Shown here: piece after piece, positions 18,237 through 26,901 of the stretch
Numbering within the stretch: the stretch's first letter is position 1
How the letters are laid out: each line of letters opens with the position of its first letter
Assembly: GCF_000308855.1 (NCBI RefSeq)
Contig: NZ_BAGM01000008.1
Coordinates: 62,001 to 126,000 of the forward strand
Source: Nocardia veterana NBRC 100344
GTDB taxonomy: Bacteria; Actinomycetota; Actinomycetes; Mycobacteriales; Mycobacteriaceae
DNA: 64,000 nucleotides
Direction: 5' to 3'
Notes under the pieces: model-generated
What the model was told of the DNA's origin: nothing
Databases searched by the model: none
Seen by the model: only the letters and a program-made list of their open reading frames with translations
Program-made: the position numbers and the translations under genes

Positions 18237-19304
18237 TTGGACTTCACCAGGGACGAAAGTCAGGACGCGGTCGCCGAAGTCGTCGTGAGCCTGCTCGAGC
18301 ACGACGGGGCACGCGACGACGCGTTGTGGCCGGCGCTGGTCGAGAGCGGGCTGTTGGCGCTACCGCTGCCGGAACAGTACGGCGGCGACGATATGGGCCT
18401 GCTCGAGGTTTCGACCATGCTGACCGAACTCGCGACCGACGCGGTCGCGACGCCGGCGCTGTCGACCCTCGGCTTCGGGGTGCTGCCACTGGTCGGGCAG
18501 CTCGGCGGCGAGCTGGCGGGTGAGGTGTTCCCGGCCGTCGCCAAGGGTGCCGTGCTGACCGCCGCGCTGCACGAACCGGGCGCACCGTTCGCCACCGAAC
18601 CGCAGACCAAAGCGGTGGCCGACGGCGACTCGGTGCGGATCACCGGTCGCAAGATCGCGGTGCCGTATGCCGAACAGGCGCAATGGATTCTGGTGCCGAC
18701 CGACCGCGGTATCGCGGTGGTCGACGGTGCGGCGAACGGGATCACCCGCACCGAGAGCCCGAGCTCGACCGGGGCGCCGGAATACTCGGTCTCGTTCGAC
18801 GACACCGTGATTCCGGCGGCGCAACTGCTGAACGTTCCGCTGGTGACGCTGCATCGCATCGCGCTGGCCGCGATCGGTGCGGTCGCCGACGGCCTGCTCA
18901 AAGGCGTGCTGGCGCTGACCTCGGAACATCTGCGGACCCGGCAGCAGTTCGGCCGGCCGCTGGCCGAATTCCAGGCCGTCGCACAGGAAATCGCCGACGT
19001 CTATGTCGTATCGCGGACGCTGCAGGTGGCCGCGACCTCCGCGAACTGGTCGCTGGCGCGGTATCTGCGCGAGGGCGGCGCGATCGAAGGCCGCGTCGAC
19101 GACGATCTCGACGTGCTGGCGTTCGTCGTGGCCTCCGAGCTGCCCGCGGCCATGCAGCGATGCCATCACCTGCACGGCGGTATCGGCGTCGATATGACTC
19201 ACCCGCTGCACCGCTACTACTCACAAGCCAAGGACATCGCCCGCTGGCTCGGCGGTGCGTCGTTCCGGCTGGACCGGTTGGGAGCCAGATGTACATCGAT
19301 CTGA
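18237..19304 (+). CDS. fadE28: FadE28 (ChsE1)-like acyl-CoA dehydrogenase subunit
   Basis: A 355-residue acyl-CoA dehydrogenase chain that in M. tuberculosis pairs with FadE29 as the ChsE1-ChsE2 heterotetramer oxidising the three-carbon steroid side-chain CoA ester. Seen: LPEQYGGDDMGLLE, TREQFGRP-like TRQQFGRPLAEFQAVAQ, and C-terminal HLHGGIGVDMTHPLHRYY. The classic SEPxAGSD flavin motif is missing, as expected for the non-flavin-binding partner type. The TTG start at 18237 has GGGAG about eight bases upstream. Its 3' end overlaps fadE29 by 16 bases. Confidence 0.88.
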   Translation: MDFTRDESQDAVAEVVVSLLEHDGARDDALWPALVESGLLALPLPEQYGGDDMGLLEVSTMLTELATDAVATPALSTLGFGVLPLVGQLGGELAGEVFPAVAKGAVLTAALHEPGAPFATEPQTKAVADGDSVRITGRKIAVPYAEQAQWILVPTDRGIAVVDGAANGITRTESPSSTGAPEYSVSFDDTVIPAAQLLNVPLVTLHRIALAAIGAVADGLLKGVLALTSEHLRTRQQFGRPLAEFQAVAQEIADVYVVSRTLQVAATSANWSLARYLREGGAIEGRVDDDLDVLAFVVASELPAAMQRCHHLHGGIGVDMTHPLHRYYSQAKDIARWLGGASFRLDRLGARCTSI

Positions 19305-20458
19305 CCGCGCAGCAGCATCAGTTGCGCGACGAGTTACGCGCCTACTTCGCCGATCTGGTCACTCCCGAGGAGGAGGCCGAGATGGCGGTCAACCGCCACG
19401 GCGACGCGTATCGCGCGGTGGTGAAGCGGATGGGACGCGACGGCCGGCTCGGCGTGGGCTGGCCGAAGGAATACGGCGGCCAGGGCTTCGGCCCGCTGGA
19501 ACAGCAGATCTTCTACAACGAGGCGGTGCGCGCCGATGTGCCGGTGCCGCTGGTGACGCTGCTGACCGTGGGCCCGGCGCTACAGTCGTTCGGTACCGAG
19601 GAACAAAAACGCAAGTTCCTGCCCGGAATCCTCACCGGCGATATTCATTTCGCCATCGGCTACTCCGAACCCGATGCCGGCACCGATCTCGCCGCGCTGC
19701 GCACCTCGGCCGTCCGCGATGCGAACGGCGACTGGATCGTCAACGGGCAGAAGGTGTTCACCACCGGTGCGCACGAGGCCGACTACATCTGGTTGGCGGT
19801 GCGCACGGGCACGGTCGAATCCCGGCACCGGGGTATCTCGATCCTGATCGTCGACACCAGCGATCCCGGCTACTCGTGGACGCCGATCATCACCGCCGAC
19901 GGCGCGCACCACACCAACGCCACCTACTTCGACAATGTGCGGGTCCCCGCGGACATGCTGGTCGGGGAGGAGAACGGCGGCTGGAAGCTGATCACCACCC
20001 AGCTCAATCACGAACGGGTGAGCCTGGGCCCCTCCGGCAAGATCGAACAGCTCTACGAGCGGGTCCGTGATTGGGCGCGCGCCCAGGGTGTGCTGGATCG
20101 GGACGAGGTGCGCCGTGCGCTGGGCCGGCTGCACGCCATGGTCCGGGTGAACGAACTGCTGAACTGGCAGGTCGCCTCGAATATGGAACGCCCGGATACC
20201 GACCAGCGTGACGTGATCGCCGACGCCTCGGCCACCAAGGTCTTCTCCACCGAGGCACTGCAGGAGGCGGGCCGCCTGGCCGAGGAGATCGTAGGCCGGT
20301 TCGGCGACCCCGCCGACCCCGCCACCGCGGAACTGCTGACCTGGCTGGACAAGCGCACCAAGCAGAACCTGGTGGTGACCTTCGGCGGTGGTGTCAACGA
20401 GGTCATGCGCGAATTGATCGCGCAGATGGGCCTGCGCCTGCCCCGCGTACCGAGATAG
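19289..20458 (+). CDS. fadE29: FadE29 (ChsE2)-like acyl-CoA dehydrogenase subunit
   Basis: A 389-residue partner of the preceding gene. It has the complete signature set: GWPKEYGGQG, IGYSEPDAGTDLAALRT, NGQKVFTTGAHEADY and a C-terminal FGGGVNEVMRELIAQMGL. It should bind FAD and, with ChsE1, introduce the double bond in the side-chain CoA thioester. ATG at 19289 with GGAG just upstream; the first 16 bases overlap fadE28, so stoichiometric expression is likely. Confidence 0.9.
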   Translation: MYIDLTAQQHQLRDELRAYFADLVTPEEEAEMAVNRHGDAYRAVVKRMGRDGRLGVGWPKEYGGQGFGPLEQQIFYNEAVRADVPVPLVTLLTVGPALQSFGTEEQKRKFLPGILTGDIHFAIGYSEPDAGTDLAALRTSAVRDANGDWIVNGQKVFTTGAHEADYIWLAVRTGTVESRHRGISILIVDTSDPGYSWTPIITADGAHHTNATYFDNVRVPADMLVGEENGGWKLITTQLNHERVSLGPSGKIEQLYERVRDWARAQGVLDRDEVRRALGRLHAMVRVNELLNWQVASNMERPDTDQRDVIADASATKVFSTEALQEAGRLAEEIVGRFGDPADPATAELLTWLDKRTKQNLVVTFGGGVNEVMRELIAQMGLRLPRVPR

Positions 20459-20470
20459 GAGTCAGCAACC

Positions 20471-21436
20471 GTGACACAGTCTTTCACGGCCGACGAGATT
20501 CGCGCGGGTCTCGAGCGGATCAAGGCCGACGGGGAATCCGCGCCGCGTGCCGGCCGCGATCCGATCAACCAGCCGATGATCAACAACTGGGTCGAGGCCA
20601 TCGGCGATCGCAACCCGATCTATGTGGACGAGGCGGCGGCGCGCGCGGCGGGACACCCCGGCATCGTCGCGCCGCCGGCGATGGCCCAGGTGTGGACCAT
20701 GCTGGGACTGGGTGGCACTCGCGCCGCCGACGATCCGATGACCCGCACCAACGACCTGTTCGATGCGGCCGGTTTCACCTCGGTGGTAGCCACCAATTGC
20801 GAGCAGATCTACCACCGTTACCTCCAGCTCGGCGAGCAGGTGACAGTGCGGTCGAGCGTCGAGGAGATCGTCGGGCCGAAGCGGACCGCGCTGGGGGAGG
20901 GCTGGTTCACCACCTATCGCACCAATTGGTACGTCGGTGACGAGCTGGTCACCGAGATGCTGTTCCGCATGCTGAAGTTCGCCCCGGGAACCGGAAAGTC
21001 CGCCGGCCCGGTGGAATCCGGCGACATCTCGGCCGAGGATCTGGCGAAGCGGGTGCGGCCCACCGTCTCGAAGGACACCGAGTTCTTCTGGGAGGGAACG
21101 AAACTCGGTGAGCTGCGGATCCAGCAGCGGCCCGACGGCACGCTGCAGCACCCGCCGGTTCCGGCGCTGTGGAAGGACCACACCGAGCAGACCGACTATG
21201 TGGTGGCCTCCGGGCGCGGCACCGTGTTCAGCTTCGTGGTTCATCATGCGCCGAAGGTGCCCGGCCGGCAGGTCCCCTACGTGGTAGCGCTGGTGGAACT
21301 CGAGGAGGGGGTGCGCATGCTGGGGGAGCTGCGCGGCATCGACCCCGCGGAGGTCGAGGTGGGCCTGCCCGTCGAGGTGGGCTTCCAGCAGCTCGACGAC
21401 GACAACACCGTGCCCTACTGGAAGGCAGTGCGATGA
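20471..21436 (+). CDS. chsH2: ChsH2: MaoC-like hydratase with DUF35 domain
   Basis: A 321-residue two-domain protein. The N-terminal half is a MaoC-type hot-dog fold (INNWVEAIGDRNPIYVDE, PPAMAQVWTM); the C-terminal half (from about residue 190, EFFWEGTKLGELRIQ) is a DUF35/OB-type domain that in M. tuberculosis docks the aldolase Ltp2. With ChsH1 it hydrates the unsaturated side-chain CoA ester. The start is GTG at 20471, 12 bases after fadE29. It ends in an ATGA overlap with chsH1. Confidence 0.92.
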   Translation: MTQSFTADEIRAGLERIKADGESAPRAGRDPINQPMINNWVEAIGDRNPIYVDEAAARAAGHPGIVAPPAMAQVWTMLGLGGTRAADDPMTRTNDLFDAAGFTSVVATNCEQIYHRYLQLGEQVTVRSSVEEIVGPKRTALGEGWFTTYRTNWYVGDELVTEMLFRMLKFAPGTGKSAGPVESGDISAEDLAKRVRPTVSKDTEFFWEGTKLGELRIQQRPDGTLQHPPVPALWKDHTEQTDYVVASGRGTVFSFVVHHAPKVPGRQVPYVVALVELEEGVRMLGELRGIDPAEVEVGLPVEVGFQQLDDDNTVPYWKAVR

Positions 21437-21852
21437 CCTCGACGATCGAGCCGACCGCGGTGCAGGTCGGAACCGCGTTGCCGGAGTTGGTGATTCACGC
21501 CGATCCGACCTTCGTGATCTCCACCGCCCTGGCGACCCGGGATTTCCAGGATGTGCATCACGATCGGGACAAGGCGGTCGCGCGCGGATCCAAGGACATC
21601 TTCGTCAACATCCTCACCGATACCGGCCTGGTGCAGCGGTTCGTGACCGACTGGGCGGGACCGCGTGCGCTCGTGAAATCCATCGCCCTGCGGTTGGGCG
21701 TCCCCCTGTACGCGGGGGACACGCTGACCCTGACCGGCACCGTCGCGGCGGTCGACGGCAACGACATCACCATCGACGTGGTCGGCAAGGACAGCCTCGG
21801 CGACCACATCACGGCGAAAGCCGTCATCTCCCTGCAGGAGGCACGCCAGTGA
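21433..21852 (+). CDS. chsH1: ChsH1: MaoC-like enoyl-CoA hydratase subunit
   Basis: A 139-residue hot-dog protein with the hydratase-2 motif ATRDFQDVHHDRDKAVARGSKDIFVN, which supplies the catalytic Asp and His of the ChsH1-ChsH2 complex. Length and position match Rv3541c. It is joined to both neighbours by four-base overlaps (ATGA upstream, GTGA downstream), consistent with a fixed-ratio complex. Confidence 0.92.
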   Translation: MTSTIEPTAVQVGTALPELVIHADPTFVISTALATRDFQDVHHDRDKAVARGSKDIFVNILTDTGLVQRFVTDWAGPRALVKSIALRLGVPLYAGDTLTLTGTVAAVDGNDITIDVVGKDSLGDHITAKAVISLQEARQ

Positions 21853-23024
21853 CGGGTCTGAGCCGTAGCGCCGCGATCGTGGGTATCGGCGCCACCGACT
21901 TCTCGAAGGACTCCGGCCGCAGCGAACTGCGCCTGGCCGCGGAGGCCGTCACCGCCGCGCTCGCCGACGCCGGGCTGACGCCCGCCGACGTGGACGGCCT
22001 GACGACCTTCACCATGGATACCAACACCCAGGCCGCGGTGGCGCGGGCCACCGGCATCCCGAGTCTGAAGTTCTTCAGCAACATTCCGTTCGGCGGAGGT
22101 GCGGCCGCGGCGACCGTGCAACAGGCGGCGATGGCGGTGGCCACCGGTATCGCGGATGTGGTGGTGGCGTATCGGGCGTTCAACGAGCGGTCCGGAAATC
22201 GATTCGGGCAGTTCGCCACTCATCTGGCGACCGGGAATCCGAGCTCCTCCGGCGTGGACAACGCGTTCTCCTACACCCACGGCCTCGGTACCCCGGCCGC
22301 GCAGGTCGCGATGGTGGCCCGCCGCTATATGCACGTATACGGTGCGCGCAGTACGGATTTCGGCCGGGTGGCGGTGGCCGACCGCAAGCACGCCGCGGTG
22401 AACCCGGCTGCCCACTTCTACGGCAAGCCGATCACCCTCGACGACCATCAGGCGTCGCGCTGGATCGCCGAACCGCTGCACCTGCTGGACTGCTGTCAGG
22501 AAACCGACGGCGGTGTGGCGCTCGTGATCACCAGCGCCGATCGGGCCCGCGACCTGCCGAACAAGCCGGCCCTGATCGCCGGTGCCGCCCAGGGTTCCGG
22601 CGCGGACCAGTACGTGATGACCAGCTACTACCGCGATGCCCTGACGGGTCTGCCGGAAATGGGGCTGGTCGGTGACCAGTTGTGGGCGCAGAGCGGATTG
22701 CGGCCGGACGATATGCAGGCGGCGATTCTCTACGACCACTTCACCCCGTTCGTGCTGATGCAGCTCGAGGAACTGGGCTTCTGCGGTCGCGGCGAGGCCA
22801 AGGATTTCGTGGCCGACGGGGCGATCGAAATCGGGGGCCGACTGCCGCTCAACACCCACGGCGGGCAGCTCGGCGAGGCTTACATCCACGGCATGAACGG
22901 CATCGCCGAGGGGGTGCGCCAGATCCGTGGCACCTCGGTGAATCAGGTCGAGGGCCTGGAGAACATCGTCGTCACCGCCGGCACCGGCGTGCCGACCTCC
23001 GGACTCGTACTCACCGCGGCCTGA
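21849..23024 (+). CDS. ltp2: Ltp2: side-chain cleaving aldolase (thiolase fold)
   Basis: A 391-residue thiolase-superfamily protein without the acyl-transferring cysteine pattern of true thiolases. Together with the ChsH2 DUF35 domain it performs the retro-aldol cleavage that removes the last three-carbon unit from C17. Seen: GVSAIVGIGATDFSKDSGR-type entry, NIPFGGGAAAATVQQAAMAV, and the C-terminal NTHGGQLGEAYIHGMNGIAEGVRQIRG. The GTG overlaps the chsH1 stop. Last gene of the operon running from fadE34. Confidence 0.92.
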   Translation: MTGLSRSAAIVGIGATDFSKDSGRSELRLAAEAVTAALADAGLTPADVDGLTTFTMDTNTQAAVARATGIPSLKFFSNIPFGGGAAAATVQQAAMAVATGIADVVVAYRAFNERSGNRFGQFATHLATGNPSSSGVDNAFSYTHGLGTPAAQVAMVARRYMHVYGARSTDFGRVAVADRKHAAVNPAAHFYGKPITLDDHQASRWIAEPLHLLDCCQETDGGVALVITSADRARDLPNKPALIAGAAQGSGADQYVMTSYYRDALTGLPEMGLVGDQLWAQSGLRPDDMQAAILYDHFTPFVLMQLEELGFCGRGEAKDFVADGAIEIGGRLPLNTHGGQLGEAYIHGMNGIAEGVRQIRGTSVNQVEGLENIVVTAGTGVPTSGLVLTAA

Positions 23025-23147
23025 CGCTCGGGGAGCCGCCACACCACCCGCCGACGACCCGGATCACTCTCCGGGTGTCGAACACCGGAGGGTTCGTCCG
23101 GGCGTGGTGTGTACATCGTCACCTTCCCTCCTCTCGCGCCGAGAGAT

Positions 23148-23165
23148 CCTCTACAAGTGTAGAGG
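23148..23165. promoter_or_regulatory. 18-bp perfect inverted repeat upstream of the AFG1-like gene
   Basis: CCTCTACA-AG-TGTAGAGG: 8-base arms, 2-base centre, 38 bases before the preferred GTG start. The core TACA-nn-TGTA is the operator form bound by BlaI/CopY-type repressors. The arrangement suggests a dimeric repressor site for the ATPase gene; no such regulator is adjacent. Confidence 0.5.
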
Positions 23166-23202
23166 CGCTCTGCGGGTGCAGGGCCGTCAGGAGGTGGAGG
23201 CC

Positions 23203-24252
23203 GTGGACGGACTGGTTCTCGATGACGATCAGCGCGCTGCCGCGGCGGCACTGGCTACCGTGGCCGGGCCATCGACCCGGCGCCGGTGGGCTTTTCCGCG
23301 CGGCTTCGGCTCGCATCTCCGGCCGAGAGGCGCGCGGCCCCTACCGCGGGGGGTCTACCTGTACGGCCGTCCCGGCCGCGGCAAGACGATGCTCATGGAC
23401 GAGTTCTACGAGCGGGTGGATTCGAAACGCAAGGCCTGCTACCACTTTCACCAGTTCTTCGCCCGGCTCCATCTCGCGATCGCCGAATCCGGTGCGCTGC
23501 CGCCGGCATTGGACATCCTGCTCGGCGACACCGAGTTGATCTGCTTCGACGAATTCCACGTCCACGACGTCGGTGACGCCATGCTGATCACCCGCCTGCT
23601 CGAGGCCTTGTTCGCGCGCCGCATCGTGCTGGTGGCGACCTCGAACTACCCACCCGAGGAACTGCTGCCCAATCCATTGACGCACGCGAAATTCGAACCC
23701 GCCATCGCCCTGCTGCGTACCCACCTGGCCGTGGTCGCGGTCGACGGGCCGCAGGACTATCGCGCTCGCGCTTGCCGGGACGACGACCGGACCGGATTCG
23801 CGAGCGGGCGCTACGTGCACGGGGACCGGCCCGGCCCCGACCGGCCGGCGCAGGTGCCGATCGCCCATCGCCTGCTGCGAGCACGAACCGCGGCGGCGGA
23901 TCTGCTGGTGGTCGACTTCGGCGAAATCTGCGCGAAGCCCTTGTCGGCCGCCGACTTCTTGGCCCTCACCCAGACCTACCGGCGCTGGGGCGTGTGTGCG
24001 GTGCCGCCACTGCGGCGGGTTCCGCTCGATGCGGTGACGCGCTTCGTCAACCTGATAGACGTGCTCTACGACGCCGATCTGGCACTGACGCTCTACGCCG
24101 AGGTTCCGCTGCCGGAACTGGTCCGCGACGTTGCCGCCGCCCCGGATCTGGAGCGCACCGCGAGCCGGCTGGGCCGGTTGTCCGGCGCCCGCCCGCCGAG
24201 CGCCGTCGAGCCGGCCGGGTCGGCGGCAAGCGCGGTGGCCGAGCCCTCGTGA
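23203..24252 (+). CDS. zapE: AFG1/ZapE-family ATPase
   Basis: A 349-residue AFG1-like P-loop ATPase. Seen: Walker A YGRPGRGKTMLMDEFY, the HFHQFF element, Walker B LICFDEFHVHDVGDAM, sensor VATSNYPPEELLPN, and the FGEICAKPLSAADFLAL segment typical of the family. In E. coli ZapE acts at the division site; the actinobacterial role is unknown. GTG 23203 is chosen because AGGAGG lies eight bases upstream; the open frame to 23104 would translate through the palindromic operator. A Pro/Ala-rich tail follows the conserved domain. Confidence 0.85.
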   Translation: MDGLVLDDDQRAAAAALATVAGPSTRRRWAFPRGFGSHLRPRGARPLPRGVYLYGRPGRGKTMLMDEFYERVDSKRKACYHFHQFFARLHLAIAESGALPPALDILLGDTELICFDEFHVHDVGDAMLITRLLEALFARRIVLVATSNYPPEELLPNPLTHAKFEPAIALLRTHLAVVAVDGPQDYRARACRDDDRTGFASGRYVHGDRPGPDRPAQVPIAHRLLRARTAAADLLVVDFGEICAKPLSAADFLALTQTYRRWGVCAVPPLRRVPLDAVTRFVNLIDVLYDADLALTLYAEVPLPELVRDVAAAPDLERTASRLGRLSGARPPSAVEPAGSAASAVAEPS

Positions 24253-24467
24253 GCATCCGGTGAAGTGAAGTGCGTTCGTTTGAACGAATCTGCCGTCGAC
24301 GAGGTCATTTGCTGTGTCCGGTCACAGTTTCTCCGGCTGTCAACTGGCGGCCAGGGGCATTGACCGGATCGGTCACCGTCCGGTGTCACGATTTCCCTCC
24401 TCACGGACCGTTCGGCATGTAACGATGTGCCTGTTTGTGCAGTTCGGATGTTTTCTGGGAGAGGCCC

Positions 24468-25409
24468 GTGGCCGGGGTGAGAACGGCGATACCACGCGCG
24501 ATCGGGCTGATCGCCCTGATGGCGTGCGTCGTGTTCGCGCTGCGCGGATATCTGCCGGGAACGGGTGGCCCGCATGCGGTATCGCCGCCCTCGGCCGTGA
24601 CGGTCGCTCTGATGCCGGTGCTGTCGCTGGTCTCGGTGGTGATCCTGCTGGCCGGTGTGCTCACCAGCCAGCACCACCTGCCGCTGGCGATGGGCGAGGA
24701 GGACCGGGAGCGGGAACGCCAGCCGTTCCGGCTCAGCCGGTTCGGTCTGGTGGTGTTGATCGCGATCGCTGTCGCGGGAGTGCTGAGCGCGATCGTGTGG
24801 GCGATCTACCTGTTCGTCGGCAACAGTGGTGAACCGTCGACTCCCGCGCACCCGCCCGCCACGGCAACCCCGCAGCCCGCGGAAACATCCGCGCCACCGA
24901 CCTCGCAACCGTTCTCCGGAACTCCCGAATTGAGCGGGAATGCCCTGATCTTCGTCGGTGCCTGTGCCGCGGCCCTGGTCGCCGTCGCGGTGATCGGTCT
25001 CGCCGTGGTGGCCTTCGGCGCGCGCGACCGCCGCGGCGCCCCGTCCGTCGTGCCCGCGTCGCCGGCGACCGAGGCGCCCGTCTCATTGGCCCAGGTGGCC
25101 GAAATGGGCCTGGCCGCGATGATGGCCTCGGGAAAGGACGCACGCACCGCGATCATCGCCTGCTACGTCGCGATGGAGAGCGGTCTGGCGCAGGCCCGTG
25201 AGGTAGCGCCCCTGGCCTCGGACACCCCCTCGGAGGTGCTGGCCCGCGCGTTCGACCGCGGCGTCCTGCACGATGCCTCGGCGCGCGAGCTGGTGACCCT
25301 GTTCGAGGAGGCGCGCTTCAGCCCGCATTCGATGCTGGAATGGCAGCGCATGCGCGCAGAACAATTGCTGCGCATCGTGCTCGCCGATCTCCAGGGGGCG
25401 CGGCTGTGA
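24468..25409 (+). CDS. Membrane protein with C-terminal DUF4129 domain
   Basis: A 313-residue protein with about four transmembrane helices (about 10-26, 45-65, 90-112, 155-180), a Thr/Pro-rich extracytoplasmic linker (about 113-145), and a cytosolic C-terminal DUF4129 domain (ARTAIIACYVAME, GVLHDASARELVTLFEEARFS). The GTG start follows GGGAGAGG. It is the first gene of a coupled MoxR/DUF58 operon and overlaps the next gene by GTGA; such DUF4129 proteins accompany MoxR-DUF58 modules widely, with undefined function, perhaps in envelope stress or chaperoning. Confidence 0.82.
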   Translation: MAGVRTAIPRAIGLIALMACVVFALRGYLPGTGGPHAVSPPSAVTVALMPVLSLVSVVILLAGVLTSQHHLPLAMGEEDRERERQPFRLSRFGLVVLIAIAVAGVLSAIVWAIYLFVGNSGEPSTPAHPPATATPQPAETSAPPTSQPFSGTPELSGNALIFVGACAAALVAVAVIGLAVVAFGARDRRGAPSVVPASPATEAPVSLAQVAEMGLAAMMASGKDARTAIIACYVAMESGLAQAREVAPLASDTPSEVLARAFDRGVLHDASARELVTLFEEARFSPHSMLEWQRMRAEQLLRIVLADLQGARL

Positions 25410-25909
25410 CCCGGATGTCGATCGTGATCGGTGCGGTCGCACTGATCGGGCTGATCGAACTGGTCGGCCTGAGCAATCAGCGAGAACTGCTGCCCGTCCT
25501 GGTCGGCGTCCCGGTGATCGGCGCCCTGGCGCTGCTGCTGTGGTCGCTGATCGAGCGCGCCCGCGCCCAACAGCGCGCCGATCTCGACGATCAGGAGATC
25601 GAGAACGGACCGGCGGAGATGTTGGCCCGGTGGCGCGCACGCGCCCAGATGCTCGCCGGCCGCGCCGACGGCACCCGGGCCGACTGGGACCGCTATCTGC
25701 GGCCGCTGCTGGCCAAGGAGTTCGAACTGTCCAGCGGTCATCGAATCGCGAAGAACCGCAAGGCTACCGAGGCCGCCGGACAGTTGCAGTTCGGGCCCGA
25801 ACTGTGGCGCTGGGTGGATCCGGCCAATTCGGCGCCGCGTGATCAAACCACGCGGGCGCCCGGCCGGGCCGCACTGGACGAGATTCTGCGCCGTCTGCAG
25901 AACATGTGA
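25406..25909 (+). CDS. Membrane-anchored hypothetical protein of MoxR operon
   Basis: A 167-residue protein with two N-terminal hydrophobic helices (about 4-22 and 28-47) followed by a charged cytosolic domain (about 50-167, IERARAQQRADLDDQEIEN onward) likely to be helical. Starts at GTG 25406 overlapping the upstream stop (GTGA) and ends three bases into the moxR leader. No family recognised; its place in the operon suggests a partner of the MoxR ATPase or DUF58 protein. Confidence 0.75.
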   Translation: MTRMSIVIGAVALIGLIELVGLSNQRELLPVLVGVPVIGALALLLWSLIERARAQQRADLDDQEIENGPAEMLARWRARAQMLAGRADGTRADWDRYLRPLLAKEFELSSGHRIAKNRKATEAAGQLQFGPELWRWVDPANSAPRDQTTRAPGRAALDEILRRLQNM

Positions 25910-25938
25910 AATGGGTTGGAACTAGTGCGAGATCGGAT

Positions 25939-26901
25939 ATGACGACACCTTTGGATGTGACCATCAAACGCACCGATGCGGTGCTGCGGGAGATAGCCCG
26001 GGTCGTGGTCGGCAAGCGCGAAGAGCTGCAGCTGATCATGGTCGCGGTGCTGTCGGGCGGCCACGTCCTGATCGAGGACCTACCGGGTCTGGGCAAGACA
26101 CTCATCGCCCGATCCTTCGCCACGGCACTGGGTCTGGACTTCACGCGCGTGCAGTTCACGCCGGACCTGTTGCCCGCGGACCTGATCGGATCGACCATCT
26201 ACGACATGGCCTCGGGCCGGTTCAATTTCCGCCGCGGCCCGGTGTTCACCAATATGTTGCTCGCCGACGAGATCAATCGCACGCCGCCCAAGACGCAGGC
26301 GGCGCTGCTGGAGGCGATGGCCGAGGGGCAGGTCAGCATCGACGGTGAAACCTTCCCGCTGCCACAGCCGTTCATCGTGCTGGCCACCGATAACCCGATC
26401 GAGTACGAGGGCACCTATCCGCTGCCCGAGGCTCAGCTGGACCGTTTCGCGATGCAGTTACGGCTGGGATATCTGTCGGAGAAGGACGAGACACAGATGA
26501 TCCGCCGGCGGCTCGAGCGCGGTGCGATCACCCCGCAGGTCGGACAGGTGGTGGATGCGCAGGGCCTGCTGGAGATGCGGCAGGCGGTCGAATTCGTGAC
26601 CGTCCATCCGGATGTGGTGACGTATGTGGTCTCGTTGGCGGCCGCGACCCGCGGACATCCACAGGTGGAGGTGGGCGCCAGCCCCCGCGCGGAACTGGAT
26701 CTGGTGCAGATGGCCCGTGCCCGCGCCCTGTTGCTCGGGCGGGACTACGTGATCCCGGAAGATGTGAAGGCGCTGGCGGTTCCGGCGATGGCGCACCGGA
26801 TCACGCTGCGCCCGGAGATGTGGGTGCGCCGGATCCGGGGTGAGGACGTCATCTCCGAGCTGCTGCGCCGCCTGCCCGTGCCCCGCGCGACGGTGACATG
26901 A
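25939..26901 (+). CDS. MoxR-family AAA+ ATPase
   Basis: A 320-residue AAA+ ATPase of the MoxR branch, thought to act as a chaperone for the vWA-type DUF58 protein encoded next. Seen: Walker A LPGLGKT, TPDLLPADLIGS, Walker B LLADEINRTPPKTQAALLEAM, sensor ATDNPIEYEGTYPLPEAQLDRF, and C-terminal GASPRAELDL. The frame is open from GTG 25906, but ATG 25939 starts directly before the conserved domain and is preferred. It overlaps the next gene by ATGA. Confidence 0.93.
   Translation: MTTPLDVTIKRTDAVLREIARVVVGKREELQLIMVAVLSGGHVLIEDLPGLGKTLIARSFATALGLDFTRVQFTPDLLPADLIGSTIYDMASGRFNFRRGPVFTNMLLADEINRTPPKTQAALLEAMAEGQVSIDGETFPLPQPFIVLATDNPIEYEGTYPLPEAQLDRFAMQLRLGYLSEKDETQMIRRRLERGAITPQVGQVVDAQGLLEMRQAVEFVTVHPDVVTYVVSLAAATRGHPQVEVGASPRAELDLVQMARARALLLGRDYVIPEDVKALAVPAMAHRITLRPEMWVRRIRGEDVISELLRRLPVPRATVT

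Noticed and set aside
15775..18237. Minus-strand open frame of about 800 codons opposite fadE34, continuous with kstR
   Set aside because: It is the antisense of a clear acyl-CoA dehydrogenase; composition is Arg/Gly/His-rich with no domain. High GC keeps antisense frames open.
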